Positions 1 to 12,813 are shown, counted from the first letter of the stretch. The stretch is 64,000 nt of DNA from Tetradesmus obliquus (GCA_030272155.1 CP126192.1:4622501-4686500), one strand, 5' to 3'. Numbers and translations: made by a program. The notes: generated by a model not told the origin, from the letters alone.

Positions 1-20
1 GCTCCTGTTGCTGCTTGCAG

Positions 21-3000
21 GACGCTGACGATGACGAGGAGTCAGGCGCAGGCGCGGTGCACCAGGAGGAGTGGATGGTGCGCGTGGCCATGCTGCTGCG
101 CGCCCAGCCCGCCGCCTCCTTCAGCCAGCTGAGGGAGCTGCTGGCGGCCAAGCAGCAGGCGCTGGCGCACGCCGCCAGCACAGCAGGCGACGCCAGTGAG
201 CTGCTGGAGCAGCTGTACTGGCTGGCACGCATGGCTGCTCACGCGCTGGCTGACACAGGCGTGGGGGAGGTGCCCCTGCCTCCTGAGGCAGTGCTGCTGG
301 CAGTCGGGGACAGCAGCCTCACCGCGGCTGCAGCAGCGGGTGCAGCGCCGCCTCAACAGCAGCAGCTGCAGCAGCAGCAGGCAGCTGCAGGCGCAGCTGC
401 AGTGGAGCGGCTGTCGCGGGCGCTGCTGGAGCTGACCGCGCTGTGCCTGCAGCAGGCTGCTGCGGCTGTGGTGAGCTCGCGCCTGATGGAGGGTGCTGTG
501 TGGGGTGCTGCGCGCTGGGCTGACACCTACCTGTTCCCTGAGGAGGAGGAGCCGCTGCCTGAGGCGCTGGAGGCGGCCTTTGGCGATGCAGCGGGGGCGC
601 ACATCCTGGACATGCTGCTGCACGTGGCGCAGCACTGCCTGGCAGCCTTCCCTGGGGAGGCGGAGCTGCACAGACAGGTGCGAGGCGGCTGCTGCGCAGG
701 CAGCCTGCGGCCCTACCTTGCTTGCCGCACACCAACACACACATGGTTGCAGCACCGATTCCGAATAAGCACTTCTATCAGCCCGGCACTGTTGTGCTGA
801 GGTCCGTGCTGCTGCGCAGAATGATGACCTCAGCTGCTGCTGCTGCTGGTGCTGCTGCACCATGGTGTGTGCCGTGCAGGTGTGCCACACGCTGCTGCCC
901 ACGCTGGTGCACCGCAAGCCGCTGTGCAGGCGCGTCGTTGCCATGCCCAGCTGGCAGGCGCTGGCTGCGGCCTTTGCGCGGCGCGATGCAGCGCTGACCA
1001 CACAGCTGTCGCAGAAGTTCCAGCGCGCGCTGTGCAGGAGCCTGTGCCTTGCTGCATCAGGGTTTTTGGATGAGGCGCAGGCGCAGCAGTACGTGTCACA
1101 CCTGCTGCTGCAGACCGTGAACGATGTCGCAGCGCTGGCTCAGCAGCAGCAGCTCGCCGCCATGGCGCAGCGGGCAGACGTGCAGCTGCAGGTGGGGTTC
1201 TGCGGCGTATCACTAAGCTCCGCTGGCTCCTGCTGCTCAGGATACGCTCACAACGCTCACAAAGCTGTGCCCGAATGCTGCCCGCGGCTTGCACTCAGGT
1301 CTCATCAGCTGTACAGAGTGCCTTCCAAAGTAATTGCTATGCTGCAACAGCTTGGCTGCACAACACTGCCTGCGCTGCTGCAGGTGTGCTGCATGCTGGA
1401 GGTGCTGCGCGGCGCTGCTGCGGGCGCGCTGCCCGCCACCTGCCCCGCGCTGCTGGGCCTGTTCAGTGGGCTGCTGGGGCCGCTGCTGGCGCTGCACGCG
1501 GCCTTCAAGCACGTTGCTCCCGTGGTGGCGCTGCTGCTGAAGCTGGCGGACGATATAGTGGAGAACGTTGGCGTGTACATTGAGGCGCCGCAGCAGCGGG
1601 AGCAGCTGCTCAACTGGACGCTGCAGCTGCTGATGCAGTACAGGGACAGCAACCTGTGGCAGGTGCGACCAGGCGGCCATGGGCGCAGCCTCGCCTCATG
1701 CAATAGAGAAGCTGTTAGTCTCGGTGCATTGGTAGAGGTGCTCTCTGATTGTACTTTCAAGCACCTGCCTTTGCTTGCCTTGATGGCTATGAGCTTTCAT
1801 GCTTCACCCTCCTGCAAGTATCTGCCTACTGTTTAGCAACCAGCTGTCATCATAATAAATCACAGCTGCTCATGGTTACTGCTGCAGGTGTCTCTCCAAA
1901 CAGCCAAGTCCCTCAAGGAGGACCGCGCAGCAGAGCAGTGCAGGGACTTACGTGCAGTGCTCAACCTGCTCATACACATCACGCAATCGGACTTCTCAGC
2001 AGATGAAGAGCCGCCAGCCACAGCCAGCATCGCCATGGTGGCGCCGCCTGGCGCTGCAGCGCCTGCAGATGGCGCAGCTGCAGCAGCGGCAGCAGGCGAG
2101 GCTGGCACCAGTGTGATTGCGCGCGTGGTGCTGGTGGGCCTCAACATTGTGCTGCCGCTCATCAACGCAGGTGCGGCGGCAAGGCTGTGCCTGCGCAACG
2201 ACAGCGCCTCAACCACACACCCACACAAACCAATTGTTCATGTAGCGTGCGTGCAAGGCTTGTTGGCTCAGTCTGCCATCAATCCGATGCTGCCATGGGC
2301 ATTACCCACACTTGTCTGCAATCATATATGTACATGCGGTACCACGCAGCTCAGTAGCCTTATTGTGGCAGCATTCAGCCCTTGCTGCACCTTCCTCTCA
2401 GCTTGCCGCGCTCTGCACGCATCGCATGCCCATAACCGCTTTCCCCCGCTGTGCACACACCCTGCTGCCCCAACCCCAGAGCTGCTCAAGTTCCCCAAGC
2501 TGGCGCAGCTGTACTACAGCCTGCTGAGCTACATGCTGGAGGTGTACCCGCGCGCAGTGGCGGAGCTGGAGCCGCAGCACTTTGGCAGCCTCATGGCTAC
2601 GCTGGAGTGGGGCGTGCTGGGGTCTGATGTGGTGGCTGTGCACTGCAGCCTGGAGGGGCTGGCGGGGCTGGCCAAGTACCAGGCCGCGGCTGTGCAGAGC
2701 GGCAGCAGGGGCCTGGCGGGACAGTCAGCAGGTGCGGCGCTGCTAGGTTAGGGCAGCGGCAGCATCCACAGCAGCAGCAGCAGGGCGGCTGCAGGCTGCT
2801 GAGCCGATTCCCTCTCGTTGGTGTTGCATTGCATGCCTGTTGCACAGCATAGTATTGGGGCTGTTTGTTGCTGATGGCTGAAGTGTGAGTTGAGGCAGGT
2901 GTACGCTGCTGCATGCCGCTGTCAAGCAGGCTGCTGCACCCAGCCGTGGCTGTGCATCCTGCTCGTGGGCTGATGCTGTCCTGCCCCGCCACTGCTCTGC

Positions 3001-3402
3001 CTCTGGCGCTGCCGCCCTGCAGGCAACCGCAGCGTGGTGAGCCACTTCCAGGAGCTGCTGCTGTGCCGGCTGCTGCTGGAGGACACGCCGGGCGACCTGG
3101 TGGAGCTGGCGGCAGACGCGCTGCTGCCGCTGCTGCTGGCTGAGCCCGCAGCCTTTGGCCCGCTGTCAGCACACATCGCAGCCAGCGCTGGCGCCAGTGG
3201 CGAGCCCCGCGCAGCGACAGCGGTTGTAAATGCGCTGGCGCAGCTGGGCGGCTGGCTGCAGCAGCATGCTGAGCAGCTGGCGGCTGGGCCGGCGCGTGAT
3301 GGGGACGCTGGGCATGCTGCCAGGCGCCAAGCCGCGCGGCAGTTCAGGCAGCAGCTGTCAAAGATGGTCGCAGATGTGCGGGGCCTCATCTGGCTGCGGT
3401 GA
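21..3402 (+). CDS. XPO4: Exportin-4 (C-terminal part; 5' end outside window)
   Basis: Karyopherin-beta family nuclear export receptor; in animals XPO4 carries cargoes such as eIF5A out of the nucleus with RanGTP. Exons read as 21-677, 880-1191, 1384-1662, 1888-2170, 2480-2731 and 3023-3402. Phases agree and give 720 residues plus TGA. Recognisable family segments are RWADTYLF near the start, VGLNIVLPLIN followed across an intron by ELLKFPKLAQLYY, and the C-terminal MVADVRGLIWLR, which matches the end of animal exportin-4. The first exon begins right after an acceptor AG at 19-20, so the N-terminal HEAT repeats lie off the window. Low-complexity Gln/Ala insertions (about residues 110-130) are local. 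The identity rests on the order of several motifs, so I am fairly sure; cargo in this organism is unknown. Confidence 0.85.
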
Positions 3403-3526
3403 TAAGCCAACCTGTGTGCAAGGCATGCCGTGATGGCCTGACGAGCTGCTCAAGTACTGCCGCTGTGTTTACTGGCACTGCGTCCCGGGCCTCTCGTGTG
3501 TGCAGTTGCTCCACAGCGACTTTTAT

Positions 3527-3531
3527 TGTAA
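3527..3531 (+). promoter_or_regulatory. Possible polyadenylation signal TGTAA of exportin-4
   Basis: TGTAA lies about 125 bases after the exportin-4 stop. TGTAA is the usual green-algal poly(A) signal. A five-base match is weak evidence and depends on position. Confidence 0.3.
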
Positions 3532-3894
3532 CTTACAAATGTTTATAACCAAGTGTGGCACACGACAATGTATTCTGGCTTGGTGACAGAGCTATGACAG
3601 GCAGTTTTGTGGCCGCCCTGTTACAAGCTGGCACAGTCAGCACATCAGCAGGTATATCAAAGCAGCCGGACTGTTACAGCACCACTAAACTGCAAAAAGG
3701 AAAAGACCTCGCACGCCTCGCTCTGTGCCTTGCCAAGGCAACCAGTGGTTGGCATCATTGTATGATGGAAGTGGCACATGCAACAACCAGCCGTGGTGTC
3801 GTACTGCAGCACAGCAATGCATGCCGTGCACTAACCTTCCAAAAGTTGCACTAAACACTTGCATGATGGCAGCTTGTCACCCCACACGTTGCAA

Positions 3895-3964
3895 GATGCT
3901 GTTGCACTTGCTGCTGCAACACATACGACGTGATGCTGTTGCACTTGCTGCGGCAACACATACG
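3895..3964. repeat. Two-copy 33-bp direct repeat
   Basis: Two copies beginning GATGCTGTTGCACTTGCTG, at 3895 and 3932, differ by a single T/G change and sit 37 bases apart. A recent short duplication in the 3' flank is likely. Confidence 0.75.
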
Positions 3965-4393
3965 GCATGCTCAGCGGCAAGGCTGCCAAACACACACCAA
4001 AACTCACCCTTTACACCACCTGCTCACAAGCTGTGTCAAGCAGAGGTCAGCTGCTTCTGTGTGCACAAGGCTACACCTGCCATGACAAACCAAAAGGAAT
4101 TGTTCGGTAATGCGCCCAAAGGTAAAGTCACGATCTACATCTCCCTGCCACCAATCGTCATAGCACATTGCTGGCGCCCCACTCTGCTCTTTACCCCGCT
4201 GACCACTGCTGCTGTTGCAGCCCAAACTCGTTGGCAGTGCGGCCTGCCCCCAAAGCTCTTCTTGCAGGAGACGCATCTCGCCCCTGCCACAGCCGCGTTG
4301 CTGCAGCTGTAGGCTCAAAAAGCTCTGTGCTGCAGCCAGGCTCCACTGCCCAATAGCGCCCCTCATGTAGAGCGGCAGCTGCCTGCTGCAGTG

Positions 4394-5441
4394 CTACTCC
4401 TCTGCCTCCTCCCCGTCCTCCTCCCCGTGCTGCTCCTCCTCCTCATGGTGTGCTGCACCCTCCGCAGCCTGCCGCTCCTTCTCCGCTGCTATGAGCTCGT
4501 CAAAGTTGTCCGACTTCTTCAGCAGGATCTCCATCTTGGCCTTCTGCACGGGGCGCCGCCCGCCCTCACCGCCCAGTGAGTCCATGCAGGTGGACAGGCC
4601 TGACGCAGCAGCAGCAGCAGCAGCATCAGCAGCAGGCATAAACAGAGTGGCTGTCAGAAGGTGCGTGCATGTGCGTTGCGTGCTGGCAGGTGTCCCAGCA
4701 TGTAGCACAACTGACAGCAGCAGGTGCTGTGCAGTGGGCTGCCTCAGCTGCTGGATGATTGCTGTACACGAGACATGCACCACGCTGCTGCCTGCCGCTC
4801 ACGTGTCTCCACCGCCAGTCCGTCCTTCTTGAGGATCTCCGCGATGGAGACCATGGTGGACACAGCCATGCCCAGCGCTGACAGGTGGATGTCGCCGTGC
4901 TCCGCCAGCAGCCGCTGCAGGCGCACGCGCAGGCAGCAGCAGCATGTGTATCAGAAGTTCCTATCAGTGTGCATGTGCATGTGCATGCTGAGGTTGTTTT
5001 TTGCGCTGGTGGTGGGCGCGGCATCAGCAGCCATGACACCATTGATGGTGATTCACAGTCACTGCTAACTGCAAAGAATACAAGCAGCACTGCTGGCAGC
5101 TGTGTGTAGCGCTGGCCCACACGCACATCCGTTTCAGAGACACTGCTGGTCATGTCTGGAAGGTGCATCTCTGCAAGTGCTGTGCAGGTGGCATAGCTTG
5201 GGCAGCAGCGTGAAACAGGCTGGTCACCTTTGACAGGTTGACATAGAAGAACATGGGCTTCTTGCTGGAGGACACCTGGATCCGGTTGCTGCAGGAGCAC
5301 AATAGGACAATCACGCCAGCACCATCATTTGCACCCAGCCCCTGCAACGGATCCTGTGCAGCTGCTGTGCTGCACTTGAGTGCTTGCATACCTGCCCTTG
5401 TGCATAGGCTCCTGAGGTTGCTGCTCCTGTGCCTCCGCCAT
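4394..5441 (-). CDS. Alba-domain DNA/RNA-binding protein
   Basis: Alba proteins bind DNA or RNA as dimers; plant and algal members act in chromatin and in translation or mRNA storage. Minus-strand exons are 5441-5392, 5288-5228, 4914-4803 and 4599-4394, with matching phases, giving 142 residues. The Alba core runs from about residue 18 to 115: NRIQVSSSKKPMFFYVNL (first strand and helix), HLSALGMAVSTMVSIAEIL (long helix) and RPVQKAKMEI (last strand). The tail is acidic, rich in Glu and His, and lacks the RGG repeats of longer plant Alba proteins, so this is the short class. The start ATG at 5441 gives a brief Gln/Glu-rich leader. Exon 4 starts in a less conserved stretch, so that acceptor is the least certain junction. 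Confidence 0.85.
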
Positions 5442-8397
5442 AATAAATTTATTAATAAGTATGTAGCCGGTCACACAGGTATCGTGCGAAACAGGGAAAG
5501 CAGCACTCCGATCAATGGCCCGAAACGACAAACGCGGCAGTTGCAGACGATGATGGGATGAATGCAACAGAACAGGACGATGAAGCTGTTGTATCTGATG
5601 TCGCACGAAAAGTTATCAGATCAGCGCTTTCGAAGTCAGCCCTGGGCCTGTCAGAACCCTCGAGCCTTTGCAAGCAGCAGTGCCCAACCTGGCTCAACCT
5701 TGGTGCCACGTATGGTACCTTTCCTACGTTGCAACGTCTCCTGGTGGATTTGACCGCAATATGATCCATTTAATGTATTCAAAGTACATATGGTTACATG
5801 TTCAAAGCACATACATCCGATGGATCACAGCGGTGCTGTAGAGCTGCGCAGAGTCACACAACACACGGCCCCTGAACAGAGTCAAGCAGGAAAACACACT
5901 AATCGCACACCTTCGCCTCTGCCTACAAAATCCATCGCCTCAAGCCATCACCGCATGCTGTAACCTCTTCCCAGCAGCAGCCATAATGCATAGGCACCAC
6001 AGGCCAGCATGCCCTCAGAGTCTGACTACAGCAAACCAGGCAAGGCTGGACGAGGCAGCCATCGCTGTCTTGCAAGGTTGCAGCACATACGAGGTGTGCC
6101 ACGCAATGCAGCCTATGGGGCACACGTGGGCATGGTGGCACCGCAACCATGAATGTGTCGTGAAGCCCCACTCTCGCAGCAGCACTGAGCAGGCTCACAA
6201 TGCGACCCGCACCACACACAGCACCGCGCCGGACTGCCGGCATGGCTGCTGCAGGCCGGATCTCCAACTTTGATGTTCTCCTGTCCACGGCCATGCTTGC
6301 AAGTGCACTGACACACTTGCGCATGCTGCGCCCTGCCTCTGCTTAACACAAGCACACAAAGCAGCACCGCGCATCTCCACACATCACGTGGGGCTCTTGC
6401 GCCTCCTTCACTGCACGCCAAACTCGCGCTGTACCCCCGCCATCCCCACTCATTTTACAACCACACCAGGCTTCATGCTGCTGCAGATTCCCAACCTACA
6501 GCAGTCGAACCTGTAGATATATCTACTGTGTACAGACAGACGTGCATGTAAAATGCTAAGTGTTTGCCTAATGAATTGCCCTGTTGCAGCATGCTGAAGT
6601 GACGATCAGCTGGCCTGCTGCTTGCTGTGATTCCCAACCACGCACTGCAACACCCATCCGGACCACCACCAAAACCTGACAAGACAACCAGTTCTGCCGC
6701 GCCCCAAGGGCAGCGCGCGCAGCCATATAGGTGCATGCTGAGCACCCCCGCAAACCCATGAGCCAATTCTGCAAATGGTGCTGCAGCAGCTCCCAGAAGC
6801 AACATGAAGCAGCCACATACAGCGCAAAGAGAGCACTAGCTCCCCTCCTCCGCTTCAGGTGCTGAGGCCACACTGGTGGTGTGCAGTGGCAGGGATGCCC
6901 AACCCCTGGCTGCCACCACCACACATGGCCTTGCATGGCTACACGCAACAACACGCTGAGGCAGCACATGGCAGCGCTTACTGCAGCGCTGCGGCACGGC
7001 TGCCCCTCTGCAGGCGCAGCGGCTGCCGTATAAGTAAGCGGCGCCATCACAACAGTTGACACGGCACGAACCTCAAACAGCCACCACACGTCATGGTATA
7101 TCACCAGTGCTCCGCTGTTGATTGAGCAGCAGATTATAAGCAGGACCAGGACCCCATGCAGGATGCCTTACATGCTGTATGCCTTTTGTTGCCCCCTTCA
7201 CCCAACCCAGCTCCCAGGCTCTGCACCGCCGCAGCATGCCATGACACGCAGCGAAGCAGCTGCGTGACAGTCAGCCTTGCACCCCATTCTGCAGGTGCGC
7301 AGAAGCCACACAGTCCTGGAGAGAGTATGTTGCAATGCCTGGCCAGGCGCACTGCAGCAGCAATGCCCAACTGCTGCTGCGGCTGGTGCCATGGCCAAGG
7401 CCTCCACCATGCATACACAATCGCCAAGGCAGCAATGCCCAACTGCTGCCGGTCTGCATACATCGTGACAGCTACAAGCGGTATGTATTGGTCCCCAACA
7501 TGCGTCTGCAGCAAACCAGATACCATGCCAGTAATGCAAAAACAAGCCACGTATGATTTCATCGACATAGCATTGCTGCATCCGATTGCGACGCCAGGAA
7601 TGCAAAAGCTTCCTGTTGCATTCAATCGACAACACGTGCTTCAACATCGCACTGGCAAAGGATTTTGTGATACAAAACAGTATAGCTCAGTTGCCAGGGA
7701 ATCAGCAGCGCAAGCATGCATGATGAGCTGCATCATTGCAGGACAAGCCGGGCACTCATACGCCATGCACAGACTGCCCCTTGTGCTGCCCAATGTAGCT
7801 AAAATACACAGCCAGCAGCCAACGCCACAGCAGGCATGGCTGCTGTGCTGCCACATTGACACGTGCGCGCCGTTTTCACAACAGTCAAAGTCACTCCCAT
7901 ACAGCGCTAGCAGGACTATCTTCAAAGAAGTGGGAGCCAAGGCTGCTGTCAGGCAGGCCTTGGCATGCACAGCACAAGCTGCGGCTAAAACTGCAGCTCA
8001 TATGGCTGCTGCAGCAACCCGGCTGCCTCACTCACAACCCCACGTCACAACAAGCCACGGGGCTCTGAGCAGCCCCCATGCAGCACCATGACCAGCTTGG
8101 CGGATACTCACAGCAGTCTATGCAGCTCCAGCAACCAGAATGCTTCCTTGCAAGCTATGATGCAAGCAGTTTCTGTCGCCGGTGCGCCAGGCTGACGGCG
8201 CTGCAGCTAGCTGAACAACTACGGCTGACAAGCACGAGAGAACCAGCTGGGACAGCACGGCCAGCGTCAGCAACAAACAATGTGTAATCTTCATGACACC
8301 GTGAAGACAAGCTACCACAGACTGCAGCACATAAGCAGCAACCACAGGCGAGGCAGCAGCAACAGCAGAGGCAGCAGCAGCAGGCTCTGCCGCCTGC
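5442..8397. other. Long gap between Alba 5' end and alpha/beta hydrolase 3' end
   Basis: About 3 kb with no supported gene. The left end should hold the Alba promoter and the right end a long 3' UTR of the hydrolase. Several open frames (one of 311 codons at 7156-8091 on +) look driven by composition: no domain, no conserved run, and overlapping open frames on both strands. A 68-codon + frame at 5558-5764 begins with a protein-like acidic/basic segment and is the only one worth a second look. Confidence 0.55.
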
Positions 8398-10650
8398 TCA
8401 TCGCCGCCGCGTGCCGGCCTGTGCGCGCTCCAGGTGCAGGTCCACCACCCCAAAGCTGCTGCCCATGATGTCAAACAGGCCCCCGGGGTTGTCCGCATGC
8501 ACCCAGTGCCCCGCATCCTTCAACAGGTGCACGCGGTGCCCCAGCTGCTGGATGCTGTCTGCTATGCCGCCCTCCCAGCGGAAGTTGCTGCGCTCCGCGC
8601 GCACAAAGTCCACCGCCAGGCCCTGCGGCGGCTGCTGCAGCAGCCCCCACAGGCAGGTGTCCTCGTAGCTGTCGTACATCTCCGCGATGCCCTCCAGGTC
8701 AAACGTCCAGCGCAGGCCCACGCCCCCCGGGTTGGGCCGCAGGTTGGTCAGCACCCAGCGCGCGATGGGCGTGGAGAAGCCTGGCGGCAGCAGCAGCAGC
8801 AGCAGAGGCACAGTTGAGTTGAGGTGCAGCCAGTTTGGCATCTGCTGGGCAAGATATGACAGTGGCTTCCGTTACAGTGCCGTATACGATGGTCGATATA
8901 AGGGCTTAAATACATCCAAAGACTCAGCTCTGCACAATGGTGCGCTCCGTGCAACAGTGCAAGCATGACTCTCCACGACACGCCTGCTGAAGTGCACGCC
9001 GCTGTCACACGTGCTCTGTACTGCACTGCCAGCCGGCGCAGCTGACATTGCTTGGCTGCTCGATCCCCGCACCTGACGCCAAGAGGTAGTCCATCACACC
9101 GTTACGGTCTGCAATGGGCAGCGGTATCCGCCGCAGCGCTGCGATGAGGTCTGCTGGGTGGTCTGCGCGCCCCGGCCCGCCCGCGCGCACCTCTCCAGGC
9201 AGCGTGTCCAGCACCCAGGCCTGAGCAGGCACAGCAACAGCAGAGCCAGCATACGGCTTTTAGCACAGGTGGCCGACAGCACGCGCAAGAACTGTGTCAT
9301 CCTGCAGCCGCGCAAGAACTGCTGCAAACCAAGCACATCGACGGAAGCATCTATGCTGCTGCATGGGCAAACAGCTGTCCGCCATCATGAAGACGGATTG
9401 CCATTGCTGCCACACTACAAACGCAGTCAGGTTGCTGTTGCTGCTGCTACTCCTATACTGCTAGGTTGCGCTCCCCGCAGTGCCGCAGCACCAGCAGCAG
9501 GGCTGCAGCTGCAGACAGCCACAGCTGCACCGCCCGGCTGTCGGCCTGCCCGCCCACACCAGCACGCACCTGCACAGGCCGTGGCAGCTGCGCGCCAAAC
9601 TGCTGCGCCATGCTCATGACCACCTTGCCGCCGAATGAGTGGCCCACCAGCATGTGCGGGAACATGCGCTGCTCGCGCAGCAGCGCCAGCACGTCCCGCG
9701 CTGCTGTCTGCACTGTGTGCGGGCCTACTGCTGGCACGCCGCCCGCTGACACTGACGACTCGCCATGGCAGCGCAGGTCCACCAGCATGACCTGCCATGA
9801 GGGGAAGCCCTGCAGGCACAGGCACAGGCTGTGTCAGCATGCCGGTGCCAGCTGCAGGCAGCTGCTGACAGGTGTGTCCCAACACGGGTTGCAACAGTCT
9901 CAGGCCAGCCTGAGTTGCAGCAGGTGACCACACGCTCTGCGCAACACCTTCAAGGCCAAACAGGGCCACATCGACCTTCACTGGCAAGGCCCACCATGTG
10001 CCGTGAATGCAAGCACTACCGAGGCAAGCTCACCTCCACTATCATGTGCGCGAAAGAGTGCAGGTTGCGCCTGCTGCCAAGGATGCCATGGACCAGTACT
10101 GCTGTCGGCACGTTCTTGGATTGCGCATCCGATGAAAAGCGCACTAAATTGCCCTTAATGACCTCAAAGGCCTGCAACACGATGACAGGTTGCAGTGCAG
10201 ACAGTGCATCAGCCAAGTGGACCTTCAGGCTGCCTCTGCAAAGGACCCCTACTGAAGTTGCCCAGGCTGGCAGCCAATCCAGATCCATGACGAGTTCAAA
10301 TCTACCTAGACGAAAACAAAGCATTTGAACAAGTTGCCATGCGACAGCTCGGCCTGGCCTGCAAAGCAAGGGGCCTAACGCACACGGTTGCAGACCGTCT
10401 CGCTCACCAGCGGTGCTGGCGGTGCAGGCGACGACACAGTACGCTTTGGAAGCTCAGATGCACGCCCAATGTGCGGCACACTGCGTGTGAGGGTGGCTGT
10501 TGCATTGACCTGAAGACTCTGCGTGGAGCACATCGAAGTTGGAAGCTTGTTGCGCAAGAGAGCTGGAGAAACGCCACTTTGCTGCAACAAACACTTCAAG
10601 TAGCCCCACCTGACGACTCCTGTGGCCTGCAAGCCTTCCTTGTTGAGCAT
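8398..10650 (-). CDS. Alpha/beta hydrolase, ABHD11-like, probably plastid-targeted
   Basis: A serine hydrolase of the alpha/beta fold, closest in feel to plant At4g10030-type proteins related to ABHD11; substrate unknown. Exons on the minus strand are 10650-10408, 10171-10034, 9809-9570, 9220-9073 and 8780-8398; phases agree and give 383 residues. Visible landmarks are the oxyanion-side LVHGILGS (about residue 107), LVDLRCHGES, the nucleophile elbow GHSFGG (Ser about 185), VLDTLPGEV, and the late histidine in HWVHADNP (about 349). The first about 80 residues are rich in Ser, Thr, Ala and Arg with few acids, as in a chloroplast transit peptide. An alternative reading of exon 2 continues upstream to 10369, so the N-terminus is less sure than the rest. 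Confidence 0.82.
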
Positions 10651-12204
10651 GCAGCGCCATGCGTCTGACTTGCTAGCCCCTGCTAGAGGAAGCGCTGGAT
10701 GCAGAACTCAAAGTTGACAGAAACACGCTTTTGATGCACTATGAATCGAAGGCCCGACGAACGCGCGCTAAAGGAGTGCTGGGCCAGCACCTCCTGGGGC
10801 TAGGCTGGGATCAACTAGGATGTCTGGTGACCACGCTGCTGAAATCACGGTGATATAGTATGCTGCACTAAACTGATGGCAGGCTGAGAGCTACCTGCCG
10901 TATGAGCTGCTGGATTCGACGTCTCGGAAAGCCGGTCTCTAAGCACTAGGGTTGAGGACAAAGCTCGTGGGAAAGCTGGAGAAGCAAAACTACAACAGTG
11001 ATATGCAAATTTCTTACTGCGTGACACTTCTGCAAAACACTGGCCAAAGTTTTGGGCCATGATGACTGGCATGGCAACTCCAAGCGGCTGGCATGTGTAC
11101 GGTGGCTTCTACATGCACGGCAATGCAAAGTGGCCAGATGAACATCCAAAAGATCTACCAGCAGAGATTCTAGCTGCGGCCTGCTGGTGATGAGCAGTGT
11201 TGCTTGCTAGCCCAAACGCACCCAAACTTTGGACGCTGGCCAGTGACGATCCAGTGACTGGCAGATGTGTATGCTCACGGGCAGGCTTTTGCCACAACCC
11301 GTGTCAGGTATTTGCTGGATGGAACACCCTAGTAAATGCAGAGAACAGCATGCTGTGGAAGGTTGCATAGACTGTGTCGAGTCTGTGGTGTTGAGTTAAC
11401 ATGTGCCACACCGGGTTCTGTGGTTCTAGCTGAAGCCTGACTGCACAAATCGGGTCATCAGCCATGGGTGTGCCATGGCGATGACGCCAGCTCACAAGGA
11501 CAAAGAGAGTGCACGCGGGTGCACGCAAGCAGGCATAGCTTGGCTCGCGATGCGCGTGTGCACCAGAACTGCTGCAGACCCTGTACAAATGTTGTGCTGC
11601 CATTAGAAGCAACAGCCAGTGGCAGTCACGATGCAGGCAAGAAGCACGTTCCGATCCAGAGTCTGATTCATAATTTCGGTGTTGCCATATCATACGGAAG
11701 TTGTGTTCTGTGTCACCGTGAATTTGGCAGACCTCCCCCGTCGTTGCCCGGCAGTGGAATCAGGCGAGTGCTTGGCCACGCACGTTCAGCACCCACCCTC
11801 TGCGTGGGCCTGTTACTTGTCCATGATTGTCCCTATTCCGGAGTAGAGGGGCAGGAGAGGGGGGGACCGCACGGCTTTTCCACAAAGCCAGGGTGTTCTC
11901 ATGGGTGTGATAAGCAGGTCAAGACCCCAACCCCTGGGTGCTGCTGCCTGCCATGAGAGACGACTACGAGGTAACCCAGCTCTGAACATGGCATGGCAAC
12001 GCGTTAAAGTGCCTCTGGTTGTTGAAAGAGAGATCTTGAATGCTCTACTGAGCTGGTTGCAACAAACTGCAGCCTGCCACCCTGAGCTCACACAAAGCGT
12101 CACCTGCCATGGAACTTCCATGGCAAGGCTTGCCACCAGGCGCTTTGCAGGCGCAGGGAGACGGTGCCTGCTAAAACTATTAGCGCGGCGCAGTTTAAGC
12201 CGAT

Positions 12205-12737
12205 ATGCTGTTTAGCTCATCAAGTTGCTCAGCCGCATGTCTGCAGGCTGCTGCCTGTCCCGCTGCCACTGGCACCACAGGTAAATTTCTGTATGTGGAG
12301 GCCACAAGCAGTGACACACAAATCGTGATGATAACTCCACACTCGGGCCCGGAATGCTGCTGCGGCAGCACGGGGCGGGGGCACTAACCGTGACAAGAGT
12401 CGGCTGCCCCTGGCGATTCACAGAAAGCCCCGCTCTTTTGGCGTGTGGCGGCGAGGTTGAAGCGGCAGGGTTCATTATCCATCAGGTTCAACTGAAGTTC
12501 GTGTCTTGGGACGAGCCTTGTCAGAGCGACGTCACCAATCAGCCGATCGGACTCGCATTCGATGTAGTGATTGTAACACAGAAGGCCAGTACAGCGTGGC
12601 CTTGGCAGGCTGCCTGTCGGGCAACGGCTGCCATCCGCTGCCAGTGCCACCGGGCAACAGTGCCACTGGCGGCCATATCAGGTTTGACAATTATAATTAT
12701 CACTAGTGACACTCCAGACCTTTGCCGTTCCTTCTGA
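12205..12737 (+). pseudogene. Possible remnant of a MAM-like extracellular domain gene
   Basis: Frame 12205-12387 encodes GKFLYVEATSSDTQIVMITP, which resembles the start of a MAM domain (a Gly-x-Tyr/Phe-x-Tyr-Val-Glu-Ala strand followed by an SP/TP turn). The expected continuation (GAGALTV, then KFVSWDEPC, then IGLAFDVVIV) is in another frame, 12354-12737. One frameshift would therefore interrupt the domain. No intron that would bridge the two frames is evident. It could equally be chance, because the resemblance is short and this call was made by eye. Confidence 0.22.
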
Positions 12738-12759
12738 AATTTTCATTTTTTGCTGGAAA

Positions 12760-12813
12760 GGACACTGCCTAAAGCCTCTTTGTCCTTCAGGCAGTGTCCT
12801 TCAGGCAGTGTCC
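12760..12813. repeat. Short inverted repeat with a doubled right arm
   Basis: GGACACTGCCT at 12760-12770 is mirrored by AGGCAGTGTCC at 12789-12799 and again at 12803-12813. The RNA could form either of two alternative 11-bp stems. No gene product is linked to it. Confidence 0.7.

Larger units (their letters stand above)
3403..4393. other. Convergent 3' region between exportin-4 and Alba gene
   Basis: No convincing gene. It should contain both 3' untranslated regions. The only structure noted is a 33-base direct repeat at 3895-3927 and 3932-3964 that differs at one position. Open frames here have no family features. Confidence 0.6.

Noticed and set aside
42..1001. 319-codon open frame on the minus strand
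   Set aside because: It is the antisense shadow of exportin-4 exons; CAG/CTG-rich coding DNA lacks stops on both strands.
7156..8091. 311-codon + open frame
   Set aside because: No conserved motif, Cys/His/Ala/Gln-biased composition, overlapping frames on the other strand, and position in the expected 3' UTR of the hydrolase.
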